Position numbers and translations under genes: made by a program. DNA of 45,569 nt, taken from the IMG/VR virus record IMGVR_UViG_3300012362_000004, positions 1-45,569 of that record; one strand, written 5' to 3'. Below are positions 15,587 through 22,392 of the stretch, piece by piece; position 1 is the stretch's first letter, and each line of letters starts with the position of its first letter. The notes below the pieces were generated by a model that saw only the letters and a program-made list of their open reading frames with translations, was not told where the DNA came from and ran no database searches. The DNA comes from a virus.

Positions 15587-16747
15587 CTAGAAAGTCACAA
15601 TACACCCAGCGCCCAAGCCGCCGTTGCCACTTAATTGCCCGCTGCCGGTATTGGTGGCAGCGTTGCGAGCCCGCCCACCGCCGCCGCCCCCACCGCCGCC
15701 AAAGGAGTTAGTGGAGTTGCCACCAGAACCTCCCGCTGTACTGCTGGCGTCAGAACCACCACCGCCGCCACCACCGCAGTTGCCGTTCGTGGTAGCCCCG
15801 CCAGCACTGCCGCCAGCAGCGCCGGCAGTGCCGGCTGAGCCGCTCCCACCTACCCCGCCAGCCCCGCCGGCTGCCTGTGCCGTATCTGCCGTGGCCCCAC
15901 CCCCTCCTCCACCCCCGCCCGTAAGACTGCCAGCCGAGCCATCGTCTCCCACGGTTGCTCCGCTCCGGCCAGTCCCGCCCGCTGCGCCTGCCACGTCGCC
16001 GCTTCCACCTGCTCCGCCTGCTCCTGTCTGAGCCCCGGTACCGACGCCGCCGCCCGTACCTTTGCTCCCGCCATTGGCAGACAAGCTGGCGAACGTGGTG
16101 GCGGTCCCATCGTTGCCATTATTTCCGGCAGTATCGGCGGTGCCCTGTGCTGCTGCTGACGCGCCGCGAATGCCAAGCACCAGGTTGCCGGTACTCAGGG
16201 TACTGAGCAGCACCGTCCGCACGATCAGTCCTCCGCCACCGCCACCGCCACCGCCAGCCGCCTGATTGCCGCTGACCGTTACCTTACCGCCGCCGCCGCC
16301 GCTCGCGCCAGCCCCAATGAGCATGATTAATGTGGAGCGGTAGGGCGTCGTGTTGCTGGGAGACGGCTTGGTCCAGGAGAAAGTACCTCCGACGGTCGCT
16401 GCACTTGGATTGAAGACATTGGCTGTCGAGAATACTACAGGCCCAGAGTCGAAATTGAACAGCATGCAGAACATCGCGAGCTGATCGAACCCGACCGGGA
16501 TGGCCAAGGTCCGCTCGTCCACCCGCAGCCAGCGGAACACGTCGGCGTAGCGTTTGGGGACATGCTTCAGCAGCCGGTCGATGTCCTTCGTCGGACCCTC
16601 GGCACAGCGCAGCCAGGCATTATCCAGCCGGCGGAAGCCGTGCTGGAACTCTCGGGGGTCGATGGACCGGACTCGCTCCGCCATGAGGTCGATCAGGTCA
16701 CAGCGGAGGACGGGTCCGGTCGGCAGTTGAGTGAGGAGGTCGATCAT
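15587..16747 (-). CDS. tail fibre/spike protein with glycine-rich tip
   Basis: 386 residues. The N-terminal 110 residues are ordinary sequence ('FQHGFRRLDNAWLRCAEGPT', 'VPKRYADVFRWLRVDERTL') and may attach it to the tail. 'GGTFSWTKPSPSNTTPYRSTL' then IMLIGAGASGGGGG opens a glycine-rich domain running from about 135 to the end, interrupted by 'GGLIVRTVLLSTLSTGNLVLG'. The overall type matches glycine-rich phage adhesins. It heads the row of three glycine-rich genes. The tract is slippage-prone. Confidence 0.75.
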   Translation of the reverse strand: MIDLLTQLPTGPVLRCDLIDLMAERVRSIDPREFQHGFRRLDNAWLRCAEGPTKDIDRLLKHVPKRYADVFRWLRVDERTLAIPVGFDQLAMFCMLFNFDSGPVVFSTANVFNPSAATVGGTFSWTKPSPSNTTPYRSTLIMLIGAGASGGGGGKVTVSGNQAAGGGGGGGGGLIVRTVLLSTLSTGNLVLGIRGASAAAQGTADTAGNNGNDGTATTFASLSANGGSKGTGGGVGTGAQTGAGGAGGSGDVAGAAGGTGRSGATVGDDGSAGSLTGGGGGGGGATADTAQAAGGAGGVGGSGSAGTAGAAGGSAGGATTNGNCGGGGGGGSDASSTAGGSGGNSTNSFGGGGGGGGGRARNAATNTGSGQLSGNGGLGAGCIVTF

Positions 16748-16750
16748 CGT

Positions 16751-17125
16751 TTAGCTCGCGGCGTCAAAGGCGCTCTGGTAGGTGAAGGGCGCGTCACTCT
16801 CGTTGTGAAAAACGACGTTGAACTTGCGGACAACGCCTGTGCCCCAACTTTGCCCGGCCAGCAGTAGCGTCACGGTGACGTGATCGGTAGCGATAGGCAT
16901 GTTGTAGGGCGGCGTTCTGGCCGCGATGCGGTCGCGGTCGGCAACCTCCAACACCGCGCCGTTCGGGTCGGGGATGCCACTGATGACGACGTGAACCGGG
17001 CCGTTGACAGGAACGCCGTTGTTCGTGATCTCCACGTCGTCTTGCCGCCACTTGTCGTAGTACTGTGTACCCGGCGGGTTGTACATCGTCGGGTTGGTAA
17101 TCGAAAACTGTGAGGTTACGTCCAT
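16751..17125 (-). CDS. small virion-type protein
   Basis: 124 residues from the ATG at 17125 with CAGGAGA upstream. The longer frame to 17308 has no support. Beta-rich sequence: 'YDKWRQDDVEITNNGVPVNG', 'VHVVISGIPDPNGAVLEVAD', 'HVTVTLLLAGQSWGTGVVRK'. No catalytic motif. It stands directly before the glycine-rich fibre gene and may be a fibre-attachment or minor structural protein. Family not recognised. Confidence 0.65.
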   Translation of the reverse strand: MDVTSQFSITNPTMYNPPGTQYYDKWRQDDVEITNNGVPVNGPVHVVISGIPDPNGAVLEVADRDRIAARTPPYNMPIATDHVTVTLLLAGQSWGTGVVRKFNVVFHNESDAPFTYQSAFDAAS

Positions 17126-17208
17126 CGAAATTGTCTCCTGAGAATAGTTAGAATCCCTCTCCCCCTGCACCCTCTCCACGCCCTGCTTGAGCCACCACAA
17201 GGGCAGCA

Positions 17209-17940
17209 CTACCCGCCCGACAGGAACAGCTTCTTCTTCGGCATAGTCGCGCGCGGCTTGCCCAGCTGCACGCGCTTGTCGTGCCCGGCCCAGCAGTCCC
17301 AGGCGCACAGCACCGGCAGGCCCATCTGCTCAGTCATGCGCGCCGTGAAGGTTATGTCCTCGCCCGCGTGCAGGTGTGTGCAGTTGGCGTCCTTGTAGGT
17401 ATTGCTGAACCACGGCTGCTCCATGCTCGCCAGCACGCGCAGGTCGAGCACCACCAGGCCGGCCCCAGAGCCCTCGACCGGCCGGATGCCGCTCAGGCCG
17501 TAGGTCTCGCTGGCCTCCATGAGCAGCAGGTGCTGGGCGCCGTCCGGGTCGATGCGGCGCTTGTGGCAGCACACCTGACCGTTGACGGCCTGGATCGGTG
17601 CCGCGATCCAGGCCGGCGGCCGGTCGTGTACCAGCGCGTCGTACAGGTAGTCGAAGGCGACCTCGAAGAACGGCGGCGCGCCGGGCTCGCAGTCCGGCAG
17701 CGTGTCGTGGTCCACCATGCACAAGAAGTCGCACTCGGCCTGCTGCGCCGTCATCAGCGCCAGGTTGCGGGCCGCGTACACCGGCGCCACGTCCAGCACA
17801 AACTCCTCCAGGCCCCAGACGCGCTCGCGCTGGCTCGTCAGCCAGTGGCACGTCTTGGCCAGCCACGAACCGACGCGGCCGTGCTCGTAGCTGCCGTAGA
17901 GCATGCGGGCGATGCCAACTTTAACCTTGCTGTCTCGCAC
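17209..17940 (-). CDS. glycosyltransferase, GT-A fold (GT2-like)
   Basis: 243 residues. 'ARNLALMTAQQAECDFLCMV' then DHDTLP (about 57-82) is the nucleotide-sugar-binding region, with DHD at 77-79 as the DxD metal site. It is followed by 'APIQAVNGQVCCHKRRID', 'GSGAGLVVLDLRVL' and a C-terminal 'GEDITFTARMTEQMGLPVLCAWD', which includes the ED usually found near the active site. It would transfer a sugar, perhaps to a virion protein such as the glycine-rich fibres beside it, or to the host surface. Such genes occur in several phages in structural operons. Substrate unknown. Starts at an ATG after a palindrome. Confidence 0.7.
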   Translation of the reverse strand: MRDSKVKVGIARMLYGSYEHGRVGSWLAKTCHWLTSQRERVWGLEEFVLDVAPVYAARNLALMTAQQAECDFLCMVDHDTLPDCEPGAPPFFEVAFDYLYDALVHDRPPAWIAAPIQAVNGQVCCHKRRIDPDGAQHLLLMEASETYGLSGIRPVEGSGAGLVVLDLRVLASMEQPWFSNTYKDANCTHLHAGEDITFTARMTEQMGLPVLCAWDCWAGHDKRVQLGKPRATMPKKKLFLSGG

Positions 17941-17969
17941 TTCACAACCCTCCGCCTTGCCAGGGATAC

Positions 17970-17986
17970 TTATTAACGGTTTATAG
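17970..17986. repeat. 17-bp palindrome, copy 7 (TTATTAACGGTTTATAG)
   Basis: Overlaps the stop codon (17981-17983) of the 17981-18592 gene. Confidence 0.75.
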
Positions 17987-18592
17987 TCCGAGCTGCCAGG
18001 CCAACCAGTTCCACGCCTCTCGCCACCAGGACAGGCGCATGGGCTTAGACCGGGCCAGCGTGAAGACTGCCGGCGACTCTGCTACGGCTGCCGGTTGCGG
18101 CGTAGTGCCCAGCCGCTCGATTTTCGTCAGCGTGCCGTTCCGGGCCACGTCGTATTCATCGCCGGGGCAGAGCACCACGCCGCCGACCCTGGCGAACTGG
18201 ACCGGGTACTGGCGCAGGTGCTCCACGTAGTCGATGGTCGGCAGGCAGCGCACCAGCGTGCTGTCGATGAAGTAGCGCACCTGCGGGTCGTCGCCGACTA
18301 ACTTGGCCTGCACGGCCGCGTAGTAGTTGCCGACCTCATGGCCGAGCTTACGGCCGTCCGGCCCGAACTCCACGGAGCCGATGACGACCGAGCGGCCGTC
18401 TGCGGCCAGCAGCTGTATCTCGACGCGCCAGCCGTTGCCGTAGCGGGTGCGGTGCTGGCCCTTGTCGAGTTGCATGCCGGGCGTGCCGTTGACCCAGACG
18501 CCGGTCCCTAAATCCATGCGCTGCACGTCGGTGCGCAGGCTCTGCGGGTCGGCGCCGTACTCGGCCATCATTTCAGGAGGGTGCTCGCTCAT
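17981..18592 (-). CDS. protein of unknown function, probably leaderless
   Basis: 203 residues from the ATG at 18592. The upstream in-frame stretch to 18688 has no support. The -10 (18599-18604) ends 6 bases before this ATG, so transcription should start at about the first base of the codon. Sequence has 'EYGADPQSLRTDVQRMDLGT', 'GWRVEIQLLAADGRSVVIGSVEFG' and a C-terminal 'WWREAWNWLAWQLGL'. The last segment is tryptophan-rich and amphipathic, possibly membrane-touching. No family recognised. Confidence 0.7.
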   Translation of the reverse strand: MSEHPPEMMAEYGADPQSLRTDVQRMDLGTGVWVNGTPGMQLDKGQHRTRYGNGWRVEIQLLAADGRSVVIGSVEFGPDGRKLGHEVGNYYAAVQAKLVGDDPQVRYFIDSTLVRCLPTIDYVEHLRQYPVQFARVGGVVLCPGDEYDVARNGTLTKIERLGTTPQPAAVAESPAVFTLARSKPMRLSWWREAWNWLAWQLGL

Positions 18593-18598
18593 GGCGAT

Positions 18599-18627
18599 AT
18601 GATAGCACGAACGCAGTCGAGAGGCTA
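18599..18627 (-). promoter_or_regulatory. promoter for the glycosyltransferase/fibre block
   Basis: TAGCCT at 18622-18627, 17 bp ending in TTCGTGC, then TATCAT at 18599-18604. It shares the TTCGTG-GC element with the early promoters. It stands after a strong hairpin, so it starts a separate transcript inside the late region. Confidence 0.65.
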
Positions 18628-18662
18628 CCACATTACGCCCGTAGCAGCTGAGATGTGCTGAG

Positions 18663-18698
18663 CCGCGCCGGCTGGTCTGAAACACCAAGCCGGCGCGG
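18663..18698. terminator. strong hairpin between transcription units
   Basis: Arms CCGCGCCGGCTGGT (18663-18676) and 18684-18698 form a stem of about 14 bp with one bulge and a 7-base loop. There is no T-tract on either strand, so intrinsic termination is uncertain. It fills the space between the 18750 stop and the promoter at 18627. Confidence 0.5.
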
Positions 18699-18749
18699 GC
18701 CGTTCGTCGCCGCGCCTAACCAGATCACGGCAAACGCATCAACAAATGC

Positions 18750-19208
18750 TTATGGCTCGTTCCACACGACGGCATAAGAACTCGTGGCCGTGCCCACGTC
18801 GTCACGGCACTCCACGTTACAGTTGGCGGCCGTGGCGTCGTAGAGGTTGAACTCCTCACCGGGCGCGGCCAGCCAGCGCACCACGCCGCCGTGAGCGTTC
18901 CACGACGTGCCGAACAGCGCCCCGGCGACGATGGTCGGCTGCGACGTGGCATAGGTGGTGCTGAAGAAGGCACCATTGGTAGCGCTGTGCTGGTTGCCCT
19001 TTTGCACGTTGCCGGCCGTGCGGGCACCGGTGCCGGTCGCCGAGTCGCGGGCGATGCGCGTGCGCATGGCCGTGCTGGTCGTAACCTCGCCGCCCCAGCT
19101 GACCTCGATGATGTCAGCCTGGACGGCCGCTACCGTTTCCAGGACCCACAGGGCCACGCCGGCTACGGGCGTCGCCCCCGCTACGAACCCACTGTATTTT
19201 CCTGCCAT
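18750..19208 (-). CDS. beta-rich virion-type protein
   Basis: 152 residues. Threonine/alanine/glycine-rich with aromatic strands: 'GVALWVLETVAAVQADIIEV' near 18-37, 'FSTTYATSQPTIVAGALFGT' and 'VVRWLAAPGEEFNLYDATAA' later. This composition is usual in phage decoration or minor structural proteins. It is the last gene of the capsid-side operon, followed by a hairpin. Not assigned to a family. Confidence 0.6.
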   Translation of the reverse strand: MAGKYSGFVAGATPVAGVALWVLETVAAVQADIIEVSWGGEVTTSTAMRTRIARDSATGTGARTAGNVQKGNQHSATNGAFFSTTYATSQPTIVAGALFGTSWNAHGGVVRWLAAPGEEFNLYDATAANCNVECRDDVGTATSSYAVVWNEP

Positions 19209-19223
19209 GATTGACCCCTTTCG

Positions 19224-19568
19224 TTATCTTGAACAGACCGCATCGCACCGCGCGAGAAAGCGGTCAACCTTACGCTTCACCTCGTCGCACTCACCCGTCT
19301 CCGCCGTGTACTTGGCGCAGGCCCGGCAGATGTTGCCCCGGCATTTGCGGCAGCGGAACTTGGCCACGTACTCGTGCTGCACGTGTGCCGCCACGCCGGC
19401 CGCCCGCAGGATGTCCACGTTCTGGAGGGCCAGCTGGTCGTGGCCGTGCTGCAAGATCGCGATGACGGTACCGCAGTGGGCGCAGCTCTTGGTGTCCAGC
19501 TCCAGCAGCGTGCCCGACCGACCGTCGATGCCCTGCCCGCCCACGTGGGAAATACTAAGGAAGCCCAT
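19224..19568 (-). CDS. zinc-binding protein, conserved phage type
   Basis: 114 residues with two Cys pairs: CAHC at about 29-32 and CRKCRGNICRACAKY at about 73-87, plus a late ECDEV...RC. The second cluster 'C..C.g.iC..Ca......geC.....k.d' is a pattern I recall from small phage proteins next to capsid and tail genes, of unknown function. A single ATG start at 19568. Confidence 0.7.
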   Translation of the reverse strand: MGFLSISHVGGQGIDGRSGTLLELDTKSCAHCGTVIAILQHGHDQLALQNVDILRAAGVAAHVQHEYVAKFRCRKCRGNICRACAKYTAETGECDEVKRKVDRFLARCDAVCSR

Positions 19569-19597
19569 TGTTCACATCTCGCCAGAGAGTGCCGTGC

Positions 19598-19614
19598 CTA
19601 TTAACGGCTTATAG
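19598..19614. repeat. 17-bp palindrome, copy 8 (CTATTAACGGCTTATAG)
   Basis: Starts immediately after the stop codon (19615-19617) of the small glycine-rich membrane protein. Confidence 0.8.
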
Positions 19615-19767
19615 TTACACCAGATGCAGGATCAGCAACACCAGCAGGATGACCAGCAATAGCCCGATCAGGCTGATGCCGCCACCACCTACATTGCCAC
19701 AGCTGTAGCCGTAGCCGCCTCCGCCGAGCAGTAACACAATCAGGATGATGAGCAGGAGCAGAATCAC
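19615..19767 (-). CDS. small glycine-rich membrane protein
   Basis: 50 residues from a GTG at 19767 that overlaps the upstream stop as GTGA. Two very hydrophobic leucine/isoleucine helices (VILLLLIILIVLLL and 'ISLIGLLLVILLVLLILHLV') flank a GGGGYGYSCGNVGGGG loop. This two-helix, glycine-loop layout resembles the short DUF3309-type membrane proteins of bacteria. Role unknown. In a phage, a holin or envelope-modifying peptide is possible. Confidence 0.7.
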   Translation of the reverse strand: MILLLLIILIVLLLGGGGYGYSCGNVGGGGISLIGLLLVILLVLLILHLV

Positions 19768-19955
19768 CTGAGCACCGCCCTCTCCACCACGATGACGCCG
19801 CTACCTAACAGGAAGACGACGATACCCAGCACCAGGCAAGCGAACCACGCCAGCCACGGCGAGTAAGCCGGCGCTCCTGGTACGGCACCGAGTAGCGTCA
19901 AGAGCCACAGGAACATCACCATCACGAACATCACGATCAAGACGATCAGCAGCAT
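19764..19955 (-). CDS. small membrane protein, two helices
   Basis: 63 residues. 'LLIVLIVMFVMVMFLWLLTL' (2-21) and 'WLAWFACLVLGIVVFLLGSG' (34-53) are two clear membrane helices with a short proline-containing turn. It sits between the PAS-domain gene and another membrane peptide, overlapping the latter by four bases. With its neighbours it could form the lysis (holin) module, but no endolysin is seen nearby. Confidence 0.7.
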   Translation of the reverse strand: MLLIVLIVMFVMVMFLWLLTLLGAVPGAPAYSPWLAWFACLVLGIVVFLLGSGVIVVERAVLR

Positions 19956-19958
19956 GAC

Positions 19959-20405
19959 TCACTCCTCCACTTGGCCGTGGACCAGCGGGTACGGCCGGAC
20001 GTGCTGGAAAGCAGCCGTCACGTCGGCCACACAGGCGATCACGCAGTCCCGCTTCCCCACCGGCTCGACTGTCAGCGACACCTGCACCTTGAACAGCCGC
20101 CCCGTCTTGGTCACGGCGTCCACCCACACGCCCTTGTTCATGCTGCGCGTGACCGGGTGGTCGTGGAACAGCGCGAAGTCGGTGTGATGGACGGCCCGGT
20201 CTTCCTCGCGGAGCAGCGCGTCCAGCGACTGGCCGTGCAGCTCGCCGGGGTCATAGCCGAACATCTCCTCCAGCAATTTGCTGGCGTACAGTATCTCCAT
20301 ATTCGGGTCGTGCAGGTCGATGGCCAGCACCGCCACCGACTTCAGCACCGCTGGGCCGAACTGCACCAGGAACAGGTAATCAGAGAAGGCCGAGTCGCTG
20401 GTCAC
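19959..20405 (-). CDS. PAS-domain protein
   Basis: 148 residues consisting of one PAS domain. 'VLAIDLHDPNMEILYASKLL' then EEMFGYDPGELHGQSLDALL (about 25-65) is the classic start ('i...n.a..e.fGY...El.G.s...l'). Then come HHTDFALFHDHPVTR, 'WVDAVTKTGRLFKVQVSLTV' and 'CVIACVADVTAAF' (the 'G......v...DiT' end). PAS domains bind small ligands or partners in sensing. There is no output domain, so it may bind a host sensor protein or a virion partner. The ATG overlaps the upstream stop as ATGA. A PAS domain in a capsid operon is unusual. Confidence 0.8.
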   Translation of the reverse strand: MTSDSAFSDYLFLVQFGPAVLKSVAVLAIDLHDPNMEILYASKLLEEMFGYDPGELHGQSLDALLREEDRAVHHTDFALFHDHPVTRSMNKGVWVDAVTKTGRLFKVQVSLTVEPVGKRDCVIACVADVTAAFQHVRPYPLVHGQVEE

Positions 20406-20758
20406 TTAATTTTCTCTCTGAGAGCCACGGTCATCGCCTGCATCGAGTCGCGCAGGGCATCCAGGTCCTCTCTCAGCGCGTCGCCCAGCGAGCCGATCTG
20501 CATCCGGCTAAATTCCAGCAGCTGTGTCAGCGTGGCGTGGAAATCAGCGCGCTGCTCCTTCTCCATGACGGCGTGCTCGGCGCGCTGCTCCTTCTCGGCC
20601 TTCAGGTGGCTGTCGATCAGCTCCCTGATCTGCTTGTCCTTGGCCGGCAGGTGGACCAGCAGCAGCCAGCAGAGCACGGCGCCCAGCAGGCCGGCGCCGA
20701 TCCAGCCGGCGCCGCCGGAGATGGGGTCGATGTCGGCCAGTAGTGGCAACCAATCCAT
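20402..20758 (-). CDS. membrane-anchored coiled-coil protein (holin- or spanin-like)
   Basis: 118 residues. One membrane segment, 'WIGAGLLGAVLCWLLLVHL' (about 19-37), is followed by a long charged helix 'KQIRELIDSHLKAEKEQRAE' and onward to the end, with heptad spacing typical of a coiled coil. The design (N-terminal anchor, long periplasmic or cytoplasmic rod) recalls i-spanins and some holins. It overlaps the PAS gene by four bases. Lysis function is inferred only from topology. Confidence 0.65.
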   Translation of the reverse strand: MDWLPLLADIDPISGGAGWIGAGLLGAVLCWLLLVHLPAKDKQIRELIDSHLKAEKEQRAEHAVMEKEQRADFHATLTQLLEFSRMQIGSLGDALREDLDALRDSMQAMTVALREKIK

Positions 20759-20767
20759 CGCATCGCC

Positions 20768-20899
20768 TCAACCCTTGGTCCGGTAGGACTCGACCCCCGA
20801 TCCGCCGCACGCGGGGCACGGCCTCTCGCCGGCCGCCGTCTTGACCGTCTTCTGCCCGCGGCAGGTGCGGCACACCTTCTGGTCGGCCGGTCGCTGCAT
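20768..20899 (-). CDS. DnaJ-type zinc-finger peptide
   Basis: 43 residues from the ATG at 20899, preceded by AGGTGG. An earlier in-frame start at 20956 would give 62. CRTCRGQ and CPACGGSG form one CxxCxGxG-like zinc unit as in DnaJ cysteine-rich domains. No J domain. Role unknown. Confidence 0.65.
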   Translation of the reverse strand: MQRPADQKVCRTCRGQKTVKTAAGERPCPACGGSGVESYRTKG

Positions 20900-20986
20900 G
20901 GCGCCCACCTGTTTCAAGGCGACCGGGCCGGCTGGGTACTGGCACCCGCCGGACACCGGCCGCTATCCCTGGCGAGGGATTCCTGG

Positions 20987-21655
20987 TTACTCACGCACGA
21001 AGCCGCCCGACACCCACTCGATGGTGCCGGCAGTCGTACCGTTTGAATCTGAGAGTATCATCGGCTCGTATGACCGATTGGTGGCGAGGATACCGCACTC
21101 GCTGTCCTGCCACTTGCTAATGATGGAGGCCGTGACCGTCAGGGCCGGGTGCGCCTCGGTCGTGTAAGCGTCCTTGTCGGTCGTGATGCCGAACCACCAG
21201 ACGCTGGCCCCACTGGCGGCGCCGTTGGTCGGCAGCGTGCCGGTCATGGTCCAGTTGAGCGTCGCCACGCTGGCAATGGTGTCCATGTAGTAGGTGCCGT
21301 CCGGCAGCAGCACGACGATGTAGTCGCTGGCCGCGGCCACGTTGGTCGCGAGCTGGCTGACCGTGCCGGACCCGCCCGGAATGCCGGCGTTCAGGCCGGC
21401 AGCCGAACCGGGGTCCAGGCTAACCGGCAGCACGTAGCTCGCCCCCGCCGTGACGGCCGCCGTCAGCGTGACCGGCGCCGTGATTGGCCGCATGGCAGTC
21501 AGCACGTGCGCCGTGGAGCCGGCGATGACCCACAGGTCAGTCAGGACCATGCGGTAATTTTTCTTCGGCTGGAGCAGCATGTCGATAGCCGTACCGGCCG
21601 TAATACTCTTCTTGCCCTTGGTGAAGCGGCCCCGCAGGGCCATGCCCAGTCCCAT
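20987..21655 (-). CDS. putative capsid decoration or minor structural protein
   Basis: 222 residues from the ATG at 21655, chosen because AAAGGTGGG lies upstream. The frame extends to 21724 without a ribosome site. Beta-rich, threonine/alanine-rich sequence ('TAGTAIDMLLQPKKNYRMVL', 'GASYVLPVSLDPGSAAGLN', 'YIVVLLPDGTYYMDTIASV'). It is the second gene after the major capsid gene, a common place for decoration proteins. No specific family seen. Confidence 0.6.
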   Translation of the reverse strand: MGLGMALRGRFTKGKKSITAGTAIDMLLQPKKNYRMVLTDLWVIAGSTAHVLTAMRPITAPVTLTAAVTAGASYVLPVSLDPGSAAGLNAGIPGGSGTVSQLATNVAAASDYIVVLLPDGTYYMDTIASVATLNWTMTGTLPTNGAASGASVWWFGITTDKDAYTTEAHPALTVTASIISKWQDSECGILATNRSYEPMILSDSNGTTAGTIEWVSGGFVRE

Positions 21656-21760
21656 CGTGTTCCCACCTTTCGTTATGCTCCAACAATAGAGCGGGTTGAC
21701 CGTCATCCGCCGAAGCACGCTCAAAGCACGCTTCAGCGCCGCGGCCTGTCTGGAGAACGT

Positions 21761-22348
21761 CTACGGCTTCGGCTTCGCCGGGGCCGCTTTCTGCTCACTA
21801 ACCAGGGCGATGAGGCGGTCGATCTGCTCCTGCTGCGCCTGTATCTGTTGGTCGCGCCGGGCAAGCGCGTCCTTCACGTCCTGGCCGACTTCTCCGTTGA
21901 CTGACTGACTCGCCGGGCGCACGTAGAAGACCTTGCGCGGCTTGCCATCGACCTGGTGCGACTTGGGCAGGCTGCCCTTGAGCAGCTTGGCGATGCCGCC
22001 CTCGACCGCTCGGGCCAGCCAGTAGACCCAGGTCGGCACATGGACATCCTTGAACTCCGCCTCGGGCGGCTCCAGCTTGAAGCGGTGGTGGTCGAGCCGC
22101 GCCCGCAGCTCGCGCCACTCCTCGGTCCACAGCGGCTCGCGGACGTAGCCGCGGCCGGTGTCCAGGTCCAGGCCGAGCACCTGGCCGGGGATGGTGCCGC
22201 CGTACTTCTGCGTCACCATGCCGGCGGCCGGGTCCGTGGCCGTCGCCAGCCCGACCTCGTAGCGGCCGCGCACCACGCGCTCGCACGGTTTGAACAGGAG
22301 GTTGCCGCACGTCGGGCCGGCGATCTCCACCTCGATCAGTCTCGTCAC
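21761..22348 (-). CDS. unknown protein following the major capsid gene
   Basis: 195 residues from a GTG with GGAG upstream. The N-terminal half has 'EVEIAGPTCGNLLFKPCERV' and 'RGRYEVGLATATDPAAGMVT'. The middle is tryptophan-rich ('VPTWVYWLARAVEGGIAKLL'). The end is a coiled-coil ('DALARRDQQIQAQQEQIDRL') and a lysine/proline tail. Possibly a head-assembly factor given its place between capsid and decoration-like genes. No family recognised. Confidence 0.65.
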   Translation of the reverse strand: MTRLIEVEIAGPTCGNLLFKPCERVVRGRYEVGLATATDPAAGMVTQKYGGTIPGQVLGLDLDTGRGYVREPLWTEEWRELRARLDHHRFKLEPPEAEFKDVHVPTWVYWLARAVEGGIAKLLKGSLPKSHQVDGKPRKVFYVRPASQSVNGEVGQDVKDALARRDQQIQAQQEQIDRLIALVSEQKAAPAKPKP

Positions 22349-22392
22349 GTCTCACGCTCCTATCGCCAGGGAAGATGCGGGCGAGCTAGTCG

